NCBI GenBank assembly: GCA_019637975.1
Contig: JAHBUR010000011.1
Location: 1 to 64,000 of the forward strand
Source of the DNA: Bacteroidota bacterium
GTDB taxonomy: Bacteria; Bacteroidota; Ignavibacteria; UBA10030; UBA6906
Length of the DNA: 64,000 nucleotides
Reading direction: 5' to 3'
Positions 42,848 to 52,826 of this stretch are shown here, in pieces. Numbering within the stretch: the first letter of the stretch is position 1; each line of letters begins with the position of its first letter. Under the pieces are notes generated by a model. That model saw only the letters and a list, made by a program, of their open reading frames with translations. It did not search any database and was not told where the DNA came from. The position numbers and the translations under genes are program-made.

Positions 42848-45800
42848 CTATTTGCTCTTATTCGGATAGGGGGGAGGAGGGGGCAGTTTCACGGGCTTCC
42901 TTTGCAACTCTTCCTTGATGAGTTCAATGGCTTTGTTGAGCTGATCATCAATGCCGGAAAACTCGCGGGCCGGGTCGTTATCCACAACGATGTCGGGCTC
43001 GACTCCGGTTCCCTCCATCACCCACTCTTTCCCGTCAACGTCGTAGCGCGAGAATTCCGGCCTGTTCAGGTATCCTCCGTCAAGCAGCGGAAGAGAACCG
43101 CGAATGCCGACAACCCCGCCCCACGAACGCTTGCCGACGATCTTGCCCAAGCCGTATTTCCTGAACCGGTAGCCGACGATATCGCCGTCGCTGGCCGAGA
43201 ATTCGTCAATCATCAACACCTTCGGACCCAGAATGGTTGTGGCCGGGTCGGGTATCGGCACCGAATTGCGTGCGATGCTGATCAAGGCAAGCTCGCGCCG
43301 CAACCGCTCGATAATCATCGGCGACACGTTACCGCCACCGTTGCCCCGTACATCAACCACCATTGCATCCTTGCGGACTTGCGGGTAGAAATATTTGACA
43401 AACTCGTTGAGCCCGTCAACTCCCATGTTCGGGATGTGGACATACCCCGCCTTGCCGTCCGTTGCCTTCGCAACCTTCTCGATATTCCCCTCCACCCAAT
43501 TCAGATAGTACAGCGGACGTTCATCGGCCGTCGGTATGACAACGGTTGTACGCGCGCCGGCCTCACGCGGAGCTGCATTGAGCGTGAGCGTCACTTGTTT
43601 TCCTGCCTTGCCGACAAGCGCTTCGTACATGTCCTTCATTCCGTTGGTCGGCTTACCGTCGATGGCAATGATGTAATCACCTTCTCTCGCATCGACACCG
43701 ATGTCGGTGAGAGGCGAGCGAAGCGATTTGTCCCAGTTTTGTCCTTTCAGAATTTTTGCAATGCGATAGTGTTTGGATGCTGCATCCCTTTCAATCTTGG
43801 CGCCGAGCAATCCAAGCTCGATGCGTTGCGGCTTCGGGAAGTCGCCGCCGCCGACATACGCATGGCCGACATTCAACTCTCCGATCATTTCGCCGATGAT
43901 ATACGTGAGATCAGTGCGATGATTGACGTACGGGAGCAGTTGCTTGTACGTATCTCGCATCTTCCCCCAATTTACGCCGTGAAGATTGGGATCGAACACG
44001 AAGTCACGCATCTGCCGCCAGCTTTCGTTGAAGATCTGATTCCATTCGGCGCGGCGATCAAGATGCACCTTCATGTCGCTGAGATTGAGTTTCTCTTTTG
44101 CATCGATCTTGCTCGAGGGCAGATCAATGATCGAGTACGAACCGCCCCCTCCTACCAGCATCTTCTTACCGTCGGCGGAAATTTCAAATCCGTTGAACTC
44201 GCCAAGCTCGGTCTCCTTCTGCTTGTCGAGATCGTACATCACCAATGCCGCTTTGTCTTGCTTCGTGCTGTTGCGGATATAGTAGAGCTTGTCGCCAACC
44301 GACTGAAGATTGCGGTAGGCTCCTGCAGAAACAGGCAACGCAGCAATGCGTGATTGCATTCCGTCAAGATCAACTTTGACCGTTACTTTCGGCGCATCCT
44401 TCTTCTCGTCCTTTTTGGCGTCAGGTTTCGCGGCTGGGACTTCCTCCTTTATTTTCACCTCGTCGCTCTTCGGAGCAAACGGCGACTTCGTTTCCTTCGC
44501 AAGAGTCAGAAAGTAGATCGTTGCCATATCGTTGTAAACGTGGTTCCACTCCGTGTTGCCGTAGCGCGGGTTGAATGTTCTGTCCGACACGAAAAAGAGA
44601 TACTTGCCGTCAGAACTGAAGGCAGGCTGATACGAATCAAACCAGCCGTCCGTTAGAGCGTGGCTCTTGCCGGTCTCGACGGAATAGAGATACACGGTCG
44701 TCATCTGTTTCTCTTCCGGCTGTGCATACGCAATCCACCTGCTGTCGGGTGACCAACTGTAATCCGAATACTCCCAGATTCTCGCTTGAGCAACCGTTGT
44801 GACATTCTTCGAGGCGATATCGACGTACTGCAGACGGAGTTTCTTGTCGGCCCATAAAAGCTTCTTGCTGTCGGGCGACCAGTAGATTTGGTACTTGTAC
44901 GTGTCTGCATTTCTTGTGAGTTGAGTTGGCTGGGCGTTGCCATCCTGCGGGGCTATGTAGATTTCGTCTTCGCCCGATGCGTCGGAGGCGTAGGCAATCC
45001 ATTTACCGTCCGGCGACCACTTGGAGTTTCTTTCATGTACTCCGGACGTGCCGCTGATATTGCGAGTATTGCCATTCTTTGCAGGCACCGTAAACACATC
45101 ACCCCGCGCCCCAAACAATGCACGGCTGCCGTCGGGAGAGATTTCGTAATTCGTAATCTCCTTGCTCACATCACGCCATCCGCCGCGACCGATACTAAAA
45201 TCCTCCTGAAGAGAAATAGACACTTTCTCCGCCCGATCAGTCGCCAAATCCATTTTGTAGATGTAGCCGCCGTTCTCAAATACGATTGCGTTGTTGCCTA
45301 ACGATGGCCACTTCACATCAAACTCGGTGAAGTTTGTGAGCTTCTTCGTTTCCTTGGTATTAAGATCGTGCACAAACAGATTCATTCTGCTGTCGCGGTC
45401 GGAGATGAAGTAGATCTTGTTCCCGCTCCACATAGGAATAATATCCTGTGCAGGATTGTTCGTGATGTTCGTGATGCGTTTCGTGTCGAAGTCGTAAACC
45501 CAGATATCGTCCGCTTGCCCGCCGCGATAGCGTTTCCAGGTTCTGAACTCGCGAAACACTCGGTTGTACGCCATCTTCTTCTTGTCGGGTGAGAATGAAC
45601 AGAAGCCACCGCGGGGAACCGGAAGTTGTTCGGGAATGCCGCCATCAACGGAAGCGTAAAACAACTGTCCGATGAAATCATTCCGCTCGATCCGGCGCGA
45701 ACGGTAAACAATAGTCTTGTCATCTTTCCACGTCATGACAATATTGTTCGGCCCCATACGGTCGGAAACATCGTCGCGGCCGAGTGTTGCGGTGTACGTG

Positions 45801-46102
45801 AGCCGTTGTGGAATGCCGCCATCCGCCGGCATTGTATACACTTCGGTGTTGCCGTCATACTGTCCGGTGAACGCAAGCCATTTGCCGTCAGGCGAGAAAC
45901 GGGCGAACATTTCATAGCCGACATCGTTCGTCAGTTTGCGTGCGACGCCCCCTGTTGCCGCAACCGTGTACAAATCTCCGGCATAGGTGAATACAATCTG
46001 ATTTCCGTGAATAGCAGGAAACCGAAGAAGCCGGGTTTCCTGGGAAACTGCAAGACCGCACAACATCATCAACACAAGAAAAATGTGAATGAAGCGATAC
46101 AT
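42848..46102 (-). CDS. Tricorn-like S41 protease with beta-propeller and PDZ domains
   Basis: 1084 residues, close to archaeal tricorn. A signal peptide (residues 1-20) sends it out of the cytoplasm. WD40/TolB-like propeller blades (repeated S-P-D-G-K-W, S-W-S-P-D-S-R-W) fill the first half. A PDZ-like segment (G-L-L-G-A-K-I-E ... I-A-I-D-G-K-P) and the S41 peptidase core follow. The nucleophile Ser is in E-F-S-A-S-D-G-D near residue 967, and D-V-R-G-N-G-G-G lies before it. It degrades peptides released by other proteases. Single-gene unit with its own terminator. Confidence 0.93.
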   Translation of the reverse strand: MYRFIHIFLVLMMLCGLAVSQETRLLRFPAIHGNQIVFTYAGDLYTVAATGGVARKLTNDVGYEMFARFSPDGKWLAFTGQYDGNTEVYTMPADGGIPQRLTYTATLGRDDVSDRMGPNNIVMTWKDDKTIVYRSRRIERNDFIGQLFYASVDGGIPEQLPVPRGGFCSFSPDKKKMAYNRVFREFRTWKRYRGGQADDIWVYDFDTKRITNITNNPAQDIIPMWSGNKIYFISDRDSRMNLFVHDLNTKETKKLTNFTEFDVKWPSLGNNAIVFENGGYIYKMDLATDRAEKVSISLQEDFSIGRGGWRDVSKEITNYEISPDGSRALFGARGDVFTVPAKNGNTRNISGTSGVHERNSKWSPDGKWIAYASDASGEDEIYIAPQDGNAQPTQLTRNADTYKYQIYWSPDSKKLLWADKKLRLQYVDIASKNVTTVAQARIWEYSDYSWSPDSRWIAYAQPEEKQMTTVYLYSVETGKSHALTDGWFDSYQPAFSSDGKYLFFVSDRTFNPRYGNTEWNHVYNDMATIYFLTLAKETKSPFAPKSDEVKIKEEVPAAKPDAKKDEKKDAPKVTVKVDLDGMQSRIAALPVSAGAYRNLQSVGDKLYYIRNSTKQDKAALVMYDLDKQKETELGEFNGFEISADGKKMLVGGGGSYSIIDLPSSKIDAKEKLNLSDMKVHLDRRAEWNQIFNESWRQMRDFVFDPNLHGVNWGKMRDTYKQLLPYVNHRTDLTYIIGEMIGELNVGHAYVGGGDFPKPQRIELGLLGAKIERDAASKHYRIAKILKGQNWDKSLRSPLTDIGVDAREGDYIIAIDGKPTNGMKDMYEALVGKAGKQVTLTLNAAPREAGARTTVVIPTADERPLYYLNWVEGNIEKVAKATDGKAGYVHIPNMGVDGLNEFVKYFYPQVRKDAMVVDVRGNGGGNVSPMIIERLRRELALISIARNSVPIPDPATTILGPKVLMIDEFSASDGDIVGYRFRKYGLGKIVGKRSWGGVVGIRGSLPLLDGGYLNRPEFSRYDVDGKEWVMEGTGVEPDIVVDNDPAREFSGIDDQLNKAIELIKEELQRKPVKLPPPPPYPNKSK

Positions 46103-46272
46103 GACATCCCTTTCTGATTGGTGCGTGATTGATGAAATAACTTACAGAGAAATGAGGAAAGTTCATAGACCGGGTTGTATCTACAACGCAATACCCGATA
46201 AAATGTTGCACAGACATTGAAAGTATTCCAATCGATTGGTAATTTGAAGACAACATTATTCGCCGGCATGCC

Positions 46273-46773
46273 ATGAAACCCGTCATTCGACTCGCGGCTG
46301 TTTTGTCTATCGTTCTTGGCCCCTCCACACTCGGCATTGCAACAAGTCCGATTGTCCCGTGGCAACACTATGTTGTCCACGGCACTGTGCAACGCGCACC
46401 GGGGCTATCAAAAGAGAATTTCACTTGTACTCTTGCGGGCAAGCTCGGCACAGGAGCCTACCAGCGTTTGCGCGGCGGAATACGCCCGGTGTCGATACCG
46501 GTAGCCATCACGGATTCGAGCGGAAGATTCTCCATCAGTGTTTCGGACGGAACGAAATATGATTCACTCGTTGTAATGGTCGTCCTGCCTGACCGCGACC
46601 CTGAATTCGGTGAGCCATTCTCCGTTGCGACGGCATCGGTGATACCGCAGTACATCGCAACTGACTACACCGACCCCTCCGGCTGCTCAGCGTGCAGAGC
46701 AACAGGCAAGACGACAGTGATTGATGGATACGTGTACAACCTTCCGGAGCAGACCGTCGTTCTGCCTTTTTAG
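46273..46773 (+). CDS. Small secreted protein, unknown function
   Basis: 166 residues. A hydrophobic N-terminus (to about residue 23, G-I-A-T-S) looks like a signal peptide. The remainder is beta-rich, with P-V-A-I-T-D-S-S-G-R-F-S-I-S-V-S in the middle, similar to a transthyretin/CarboxypepD-reg strand pattern, and a C-S-A-C pair near residue 139 that could form a disulfide or bind metal. I do not recognise a family. It is transcribed divergently from the tricorn gene. Confidence 0.6.
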   Translation: MKPVIRLAAVLSIVLGPSTLGIATSPIVPWQHYVVHGTVQRAPGLSKENFTCTLAGKLGTGAYQRLRGGIRPVSIPVAITDSSGRFSISVSDGTKYDSLVVMVVLPDRDPEFGEPFSVATASVIPQYIATDYTDPSGCSACRATGKTTVIDGYVYNLPEQTVVLPF

Positions 46774-46869
46774 TTCGTCTTTTTCCGTCTATTCACGTCG
46801 CTTGTATGTTTCAGAGCGGATAGGTATGTTAGGTCGGCAAAGGAATGCTCCAACAATCAGTTCCAGAAG

Positions 46870-48570
46870 ATGAACTTCCCGCCCGAGTATCTCACGCATT
46901 TTGAGCACAGCAACTTCCTCGAATCGCCCGGCTACGATGATACGATGAAGTATTTTTCCCGGTTCGAACACACCGGGAAGGCGGAAGTATTTACGTTCGG
47001 CATGTCACCTCAGGGACGTGAACTGAAGTTCATTGTTATCGGAAAGGATGGAGACTTCACTCCACATGCGGCGCGGGCAAACGGCAAAGCCGTTGTGATG
47101 ATTCAAAACGGCATTCACGCCGGAGAAATCGAAGGGAAGGACGCCTGCATGTTGATGATGCGCGAGATGCTGATCACCGGAGAACTCGCGCAACTGCTCG
47201 ACCATCTCGTTCTCGTCATCATTCCCATTTTGAATGTTGACGGGCACGAGCGGACGAGTCAATTCAACCGCCCGAATCAAAACGGCCCGTCAACGATGGG
47301 ATGGAGGACCACGAGTTGGAACCTGAATCTGAACCGCGACTACATGAAAGCCGATGCGCCGGAGATGAGAGCGTTGCTTCGCCTGTACCAGGACTGGCAA
47401 CCGGATTTCACCATTGACAACCACACAACGGACGGCGCTGACTTCCAATACCACATCATGTTCGGGATGGAGAAGCACAAGAACGTTGATGCGGGACTTG
47501 CAGCGTGGGGACAAGAGCACCTGATGCCTTTCGTCACGGAACAAACGGAAGCGGCGGGCTTCCTCACCGGACCCTATTTTGAATTGCAGGGAGATGACAT
47601 TCGCGAAGGTTTCAACGATTGGCCTGCGTTGCCGCGGTATTCGACGGGCTACGCAGCGGTGCACAACAGACTCTGCCTGCTTGTCGAAACCCATTCTCTC
47701 AAACCATTCAAGAATAGAGTTTACTCAACCAAGGCAATGAACGTTGCCACGCTTGAATTCATTCACACACACTACAACGTACTGCGTGACCTCAACTACT
47801 TTGCCGACTCTCACACAGTCCACGAGTTCCGACACGACCGGAAGCCTTTTCCGCTCGTCATCGAGGGATCTGACGAGTTTGAGATGTTCAGACTGAAGGG
47901 CTTTGAAACGACGGATGATGAAAGTGAGATTACCGGCTCTGCCGTCCCGCGATATAGCGCCGTCCCGACAGAATTCGACATTCCTTTCTACAACAAGTGC
48001 GAAGTGAAGGTGGAGGTGGATGTTCCCTTCGCGTATGCGATTCCGCGGGAGTTTTCTCATCTTGCAGATATTCTCCGGCTTCATGGCGTTGAAGTCCATG
48101 CAATGCGCGATGGAGAGACGCTGGAAGTCGAGCTGTACAAATTCATTGAGGTGGAATTCGCATCAAAGCCATACGAGGGAAGACAGCGGGTTGAATGCGG
48201 CGTTGACACATTCATTGAAACCGTGTTCCTCCCTCCCGGCACCTTCATCGTGTACACGCAACAGCGGACGCTTCGCTTGATCATGCATTTGCTCGAACCG
48301 CAAGGCCCCGATTCGTTTGTGAGCTGGGGATTCTTCAATGCTTTCTTCGAGCGGAAGGAATATGCTGAACCCTACATCATGGAGCCGATTGCGAAGAAGA
48401 TGCTTGATGGAGACCCCGAATTGCGGAGAGAGTTTGAGGAGAAATTGGAGAAAGATGCAGAATTTGCCGCGGACCCCGCTGCACGACTGAATTTCTTCTA
48501 TGAACGGTCGCCGTATTTTGACACATGCGAAAGAGTGTATCCCTTCATGCGAATTCCACACAAATCATAA
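46870..48570 (+). CDS. M14 family zinc carboxypeptidase
   Basis: 566 residues. The zinc site is read from H-A-G-E-I-E-G-K (His and Glu, near residues 80-83) and a later His in D-N-H-T-T-D-G. The catalytic Glu is in L-L-V-E-T-H-S near residue 277. The domain is followed by a long C-terminal region of unknown fold. No signal peptide is visible, so it may act in the cytoplasm. It lies 18 bases before the ATP-grasp gene. Confidence 0.88.
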   Translation: MNFPPEYLTHFEHSNFLESPGYDDTMKYFSRFEHTGKAEVFTFGMSPQGRELKFIVIGKDGDFTPHAARANGKAVVMIQNGIHAGEIEGKDACMLMMREMLITGELAQLLDHLVLVIIPILNVDGHERTSQFNRPNQNGPSTMGWRTTSWNLNLNRDYMKADAPEMRALLRLYQDWQPDFTIDNHTTDGADFQYHIMFGMEKHKNVDAGLAAWGQEHLMPFVTEQTEAAGFLTGPYFELQGDDIREGFNDWPALPRYSTGYAAVHNRLCLLVETHSLKPFKNRVYSTKAMNVATLEFIHTHYNVLRDLNYFADSHTVHEFRHDRKPFPLVIEGSDEFEMFRLKGFETTDDESEITGSAVPRYSAVPTEFDIPFYNKCEVKVEVDVPFAYAIPREFSHLADILRLHGVEVHAMRDGETLEVELYKFIEVEFASKPYEGRQRVECGVDTFIETVFLPPGTFIVYTQQRTLRLIMHLLEPQGPDSFVSWGFFNAFFERKEYAEPYIMEPIAKKMLDGDPELRREFEEKLEKDAEFAADPAARLNFFYERSPYFDTCERVYPFMRIPHKS

Positions 48571-48588
48571 ACAACACGGAAACCGGTC

Positions 48589-49785
48589 ATGCTCACACTC
48601 CTTTGCATCACCAGCTTTCATAAAGGCTTCGACTTCCTGCGCGAAGCAAAACGGCAGGGCGCCCGCATTATTCTCCTGACATCAAAAAGTCTGGAGCATG
48701 CCGAGTGGCCGAGGGAGAGTATCGACGACATCTATTATATCCCCGATGTCGACAAAGAATGGAACATGAACGACGTCATCAACGGCGTCAGCTTCATGGC
48801 CCGGACAGTGCATTTCGACAAAATCGTTGCGCTGGATGATTTTGACGTGGAGAAGGCGGCGGCATTGCGCGAACATCTCCGCATTCCCGGCATGGGGGAT
48901 ACGACTGCCCGGCACTTCCGCGACAAGCTGGCAATGCGGACAAAGGCTTCCCATGCCGGCATCCCTGTTCCGCCATTCGCTCACATGCTCAATTACGAGA
49001 GGATCCGGGCGTTTCTTGCAAGCGTTCAGCCCCCTTACGTTCTGAAACCGCGTTTGCAGGCCGGCGCGATCGGCATCAAGAAAATCCATCACGAACAGGA
49101 ATTGTGGGATGCCCTGAACGCACTGGGCGACAAGCAATCTCTTTATCTGCTGGAGAAGTTCGTTCCGGGCGACATCTACCATGTTGATTCCATTATCTAC
49201 AAGAAAAACATCCTCTTCTCCACCGTATGCAAATATGGCCGGCCCCCGATGGAAGTGGCACACGAAGGCCGCGTGTTCAGCACCCGGACGGTGTTACGCG
49301 AATCGCCCGACGATGAAACATTGAAGGCGCTTAACAAACTGACTCTGCAAAAATTCGGATTGGTGGAAGGTGTGTCCCACACGGAGTTTATCAAGAGTGA
49401 TTCCGAAGGAAAATTCTATTTCCTGGAAACCTCCGCCCGGGTCGGTGGCGCGCATATCGCCGATTTGATAGAGGCGGCAACCGGCCTGAACCTGTGGGCG
49501 GAGTGGGCAAAGATCGAGTGCTCAACAGAGAAGGACTATGCCGTGCATCGGCAGAGACTTGACTATGCCGGATTGATTATTTCCCTTGCAAAACAGGAAT
49601 GGCCCGATCTTTCGGCCTACAACGATCAGGAAGTTGTTTGGCGGTTGAATAAGAAGAACCACGCCGGAGTGATCGTCCGCTCACCCGACCCCCAACGCAT
49701 TGAAGAACTGCTGGGCGTTTACACGCAGCGCTTCTACTTGGATTTCTTTGCCAGCGCGCCCGTGCGGGAAAAGGCAACAGAGTAA
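48589..49785 (+). CDS. ATP-grasp domain ligase, substrate unknown
   Basis: 398 residues. An N-terminal pre-grasp domain (L-L-C-I-T-S-F-H-K-G-F-D-F-L) is followed by the ATP-grasp fold with D-K-L-A-M-R, P-Y-V-L-K-P-R-L-Q-A-G, L-E-K-F-V-P-G-D-I-Y-H-V-D and the metal-binding E-T-S-A-R-V-G-G. It should join a carboxylate to an amine or thiol with ATP. No neighbour reveals the substrate. Probably co-transcribed with the M14 peptidase, so a peptide-like product is a reasonable guess only. Confidence 0.85.
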   Translation: MLTLLCITSFHKGFDFLREAKRQGARIILLTSKSLEHAEWPRESIDDIYYIPDVDKEWNMNDVINGVSFMARTVHFDKIVALDDFDVEKAAALREHLRIPGMGDTTARHFRDKLAMRTKASHAGIPVPPFAHMLNYERIRAFLASVQPPYVLKPRLQAGAIGIKKIHHEQELWDALNALGDKQSLYLLEKFVPGDIYHVDSIIYKKNILFSTVCKYGRPPMEVAHEGRVFSTRTVLRESPDDETLKALNKLTLQKFGLVEGVSHTEFIKSDSEGKFYFLETSARVGGAHIADLIEAATGLNLWAEWAKIECSTEKDYAVHRQRLDYAGLIISLAKQEWPDLSAYNDQEVVWRLNKKNHAGVIVRSPDPQRIEELLGVYTQRFYLDFFASAPVREKATE

Positions 49786-49826
49786 CGGATGCCGGCCGGC
49801 ATGGCACAACACCCGGTTAGACGCGG

Positions 49827-50024
49827 ATGGATGCTAACACAATTTTGTCCGGCAAGGAACTCAGGGGAAAACCAAGGTGGATTACACTCTCAATCAACAC
49901 GATCTTTCCTTCATCGGAAGGGAGAACAAGCGGATCGTCGAGCCGGGGGTTGTTCAAGGTTATGATTGACAAGAAATCGGCGGAGTTTCTGCTGGTTGAC
50001 GGCGGTTTGCTCGGCACACAATAA
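49827..50024 (+). CDS. Possible small ORF of 65 codons, unsupported beyond an open frame
   Basis: An open frame of 65 codons lies in the 272-base gap between the ATP-grasp gene and the permease, and the opposite strand is also open. No ribosome site, signal peptide or known domain is seen. The gap otherwise holds nothing I recognise. Confidence 0.15.
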   Translation: MDANTILSGKELRGKPRWITLSINTIFPSSEGRTSGSSSRGLFKVMIDKKSAEFLLVDGGLLGTQ

Positions 50025-50057
50025 CCAACACTATTCTTTCATCGAACAGGAGTGTTC

Positions 50058-51521
50058 ATGGCAACAAGTCCGGCGGCACCATTCGAAGCCAACAACGTAT
50101 CGGGGCGGGATACGAATTATACGTTTGCGCTTTCCGTCCTTACCTCCCTCTTCTTTATGTGGGGATTCATCACCTGCCTCAATGATATTCTGATTCCCCA
50201 CCTGAAGGCGGCATTCGGGTTGAACTACGTGCAAACGATGCTGATTCAGTTCACGTTCTTCACTGCGTACTTCATCGTATCGATTCCGTCGGGAGCTATT
50301 GTGGAGAAGGTCGGCTACAAACGCGGTATCGTGATCGGTTTAATGGTTGCGGGGATCGGATGCCTGTTGTTTTATCCCGCAGCGGCAACACGGGTGTACG
50401 GACTCTTCCTCGGCGCGCTCTTCGTCCTTGCCTCAGGCATTACGCTGTTGCAGGTAGCCGCGAATCCGTACGTCGCAATTCTCGGCTCACCGAAAACCGC
50501 TTCGGCACGGCTGAACATGACGCAGGCATTCAACTCGCTCGGCACAACGATCGCTCCCATTATCGGGTCGGCGCTGATTCTCTCCACCGCCGCGAAGAGT
50601 GCCGACCAAATCGCGCAGCTCACGCAGGATGAACAGATTGCCTACATGGCCGCCGAGGCATCGTCGGTGCAGGTTCCCTACATCGGACTCGCGGCGATTC
50701 TCTTCATCATCGCCGCCGTCTTTGCCATCATCAAGCTTCCTGAAATCGAAGCGTCCAACGCCGAAAGCTCGTCCGGCGGAACACATGACGGGTTGCATCA
50801 CAGCGCGTGGGGCTACAGGCATCTCGTGCTCGGCGCCATCGGCATTTTCGTGTACGTCGGCGGCGAAGTCTCCATCGGCAGTTTTCTGGTCAACTATTTG
50901 AGTCAGGATTTCATCGCGGGCTTGCAGGAAGCGGAAGCGGGAAAGTACGTCTCGCTTTACTGGGGCGGCGCGATGATCGGGCGTTTCTTCGGGGCGATTA
51001 CCCTTTCAGGTAAGATGACAACGCGTTCGTACATCTTGCTTGCGCTGATTCTCCCTCTCGCGCTTGTGCTGGGATACTACAATACAGAAAGTGTGAGTGA
51101 TTCGTTGATCTACGTTGCATTCGCCGTTGTGAACCTCGCCGTCTTCCTCACAACGAAAGGAAATCCCGGCAGAACGCTGGCGATGCTCGCCTTCGGCGCG
51201 GCGGGTCTCGTCGTTGCCACCATGCTGTTGACCGGCGCGCCTGCAATGTGGACCGTGCTTGCCGTCGGCATGTTCAACTCCATCATGTTCCCGACAATCT
51301 TCACGCTCGCCATTGACGGATTAGGCAAGCATACGGGACAAGGTTCAGGCATTCTCTGCGCGGCAATTGTCGGCGGCGCGCTTGTGCCTCTCACGCAAGG
51401 CTTTTTTGCCGATCGCATTGGCATTCATCATGCATTCTTCCTCCCCGTTCTCTGCTATCTTTACATCGCATATTACGGGTTGAAGGGACACATACCAGCG
51501 TTCAGAAAGGCCCAAGATTAG
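50058..51521 (+). CDS. FucP-like sugar:proton symporter (MFS)
   Basis: 487 residues from the ATG at 50058, with AGGAG upstream. Twelve hydrophobic helices with the FHS-family pattern: [16 protein letters not shown] near residue 30 and A-N-P-Y-V-A-I-L-G near residue 135. Close to FucP and glucose/galactose permeases, which import the sugar with a proton. Both the N-terminal N-D and the E/N in the central loop are kept. Substrate cannot be fixed from sequence. The gene appears to be monocistronic. Confidence 0.88.
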   Translation: MATSPAAPFEANNVSGRDTNYTFALSVLTSLFFMWGFITCLNDILIPHLKAAFGLNYVQTMLIQFTFFTAYFIVSIPSGAIVEKVGYKRGIVIGLMVAGIGCLLFYPAAATRVYGLFLGALFVLASGITLLQVAANPYVAILGSPKTASARLNMTQAFNSLGTTIAPIIGSALILSTAAKSADQIAQLTQDEQIAYMAAEASSVQVPYIGLAAILFIIAAVFAIIKLPEIEASNAESSSGGTHDGLHHSAWGYRHLVLGAIGIFVYVGGEVSIGSFLVNYLSQDFIAGLQEAEAGKYVSLYWGGAMIGRFFGAITLSGKMTTRSYILLALILPLALVLGYYNTESVSDSLIYVAFAVVNLAVFLTTKGNPGRTLAMLAFGAAGLVVATMLLTGAPAMWTVLAVGMFNSIMFPTIFTLAIDGLGKHTGQGSGILCAAIVGGALVPLTQGFFADRIGIHHAFFLPVLCYLYIAYYGLKGHIPAFRKAQD

Positions 51522-51594
51522 CGAGTTGATGGGAACGGCAGGGAAAGATTGGCGACGATGTTGTCTGGTGGACGGCTTCAATTAGTTTTGAATG

Positions 51595-51667
51595 TGCCCC
51601 CAACCGGATTCGAACCGGTGTTACAGGCTTGAAAAGCCCGTGTCCTAGGCCTCTAGACGATGGGGGC
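51595..51667 (-). tRNA. tRNA-Glu (anticodon TTC)
   Basis: Acceptor stem GCCCCCA/TGGGGGC, T-arm with GTTCGAATC, and anticodon stem CGGGC/GCCTG around loop TTTTCAA, giving TTC. The 3' CCA is not encoded. It lies 12 bases from the tRNA-Arg gene and both are on the minus strand. Confidence 0.95.
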
Positions 51668-51679
51668 GAAGCTCTTGTG

Positions 51680-51753
51680 TGACCCCGCCGCGACTCGAAC
51701 GCGGAACCTACAGCTTAGAAGGCTGTTGCTCTATCCAATTGAGCTACGGGGCC
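51680..51753 (-). tRNA. tRNA-Arg (anticodon TCT)
   Basis: Acceptor stem GGCCCCG/CGGGGTC (one G-T pair), D-arm TAGCTCAATTGGATAGAGC, anticodon stem ACAGC/GCTGT with loop CTTCTAA, giving TCT, and T-arm GTTCGAGTC. The 3' CCA is not encoded. It is in tandem with tRNA-Glu. Confidence 0.95.
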
Positions 51754-51877
51754 GGTTTCAGAACACAACGACGGTCAAATTGCCACACAATATAAGTCTT
51801 TTGTGATATTCATGCAATGTGCAGAAGAAGCAAGAAATCCATGCCTCCGGGAAATCCGCCAGACAAGTTCCCGAAAC

Positions 51878-52798
51878 CTACTCGTCAACAAGAATGCCAC
51901 GAGATTCAAGTTCCTTCCGCAGCAAACCCACAATTCTCGCTGTCAGTTCCGGGTTGCGAGGGTGGACATGCCTCGATTCTATCCAGATGATGTTCTTTGG
52001 TTCGTATGCGGCTGCGTACAATAGCTCGACATTCTCCCTCGGTATCTGTTCGTCATCCGTTCCGTTGATCATGAGAAGAGTAACGGGAGAGATCCGTTCA
52101 ACGTACCGCATCGGTTCAATTGGACGCAACAGCAAACCTCCGAGCGACCCGACGAACTCACTCATCAATGCCCCTTCGTAACGCCTCACGTTGTGCCTGA
52201 TAAGCGTGCGCAAATCTCCGCCACCGTACACCATTGCCACAGCTGCGGCACGTCTGTCATGGGCGAGAATGCAAGGCACAAACGGCGCACCGAAGCTGTA
52301 CCCGACAATCACAAGCTTCGACGTATCAACATCACTTCGCGTGAAGAGATAGTCCGTTAGAAGCATCACCGAAGGAATCATATCGAGTAACGCCCTGCGA
52401 ATCGCCGGGACGTCGGTAACGAACTCGGTTACGGTGTATTTCTCCCGCGGCTCATAACGGTAGTCCGGTGCAGCAATGATTACGTCGTTAATATCAAGGG
52501 CGTAATCTACAGCGTGTTTTCCGGTGGCTTTTCCTCCCAGCAGGATGATGGCCGGATATCGCTTCCCCTTTTCGCGCGGGACCAACAATCCGCATTCCAC
52601 GATGAGGCCGTCAGCATTCGCTATCTTCAGCCAAGATTTGTCGGAAACAGAATCCCCTTCTGCGGGAATACTTGTGGCATGAGCAAATGTTCCCCGCTGC
52701 TCGACGAAGTAGTCCGCATAATCTTTCAGATACAAATATGCAATCCCCGACGACAGTACGAGGATTCCAACCACCAGAAGCTTGAGAACCTTCTTCAC
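51878..52798 (-). CDS. Membrane-anchored alpha/beta hydrolase (acyl-peptidase/dienelactone-hydrolase-like)
   Basis: 306 residues. A hydrophobic N-terminal segment (5-24) should anchor it outside the cytoplasm. The nucleophile elbow G-Y-S-F-G-A lies near residue 168, the acid residue in G-T-D-D-E-Q-I-P near residue 247, and the His in S-R-H-V-H-P near residue 277: a complete catalytic triad. The oxyanion-hole region L-L-G-G-K is present. Substrate unknown. It follows the SDR gene by 28 bases. Confidence 0.85.
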   Translation of the reverse strand: MKKVLKLLVVGILVLSSGIAYLYLKDYADYFVEQRGTFAHATSIPAEGDSVSDKSWLKIANADGLIVECGLLVPREKGKRYPAIILLGGKATGKHAVDYALDINDVIIAAPDYRYEPREKYTVTEFVTDVPAIRRALLDMIPSVMLLTDYLFTRSDVDTSKLVIVGYSFGAPFVPCILAHDRRAAAVAMVYGGGDLRTLIRHNVRRYEGALMSEFVGSLGGLLLRPIEPMRYVERISPVTLLMINGTDDEQIPRENVELLYAAAYEPKNIIWIESRHVHPRNPELTARIVGLLRKELESRGILVDE

Positions 52799-52826
52799 GA
52801 TAGATTCGCCTCACCGATGATTTGTG

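Noticed and set aside
42902-44353. 483-codon open frame antisense to the tricorn gene
   Set aside because: It is a shadow of GC-biased codons in the protease gene; its translation has no signal, domain or ribosome site.
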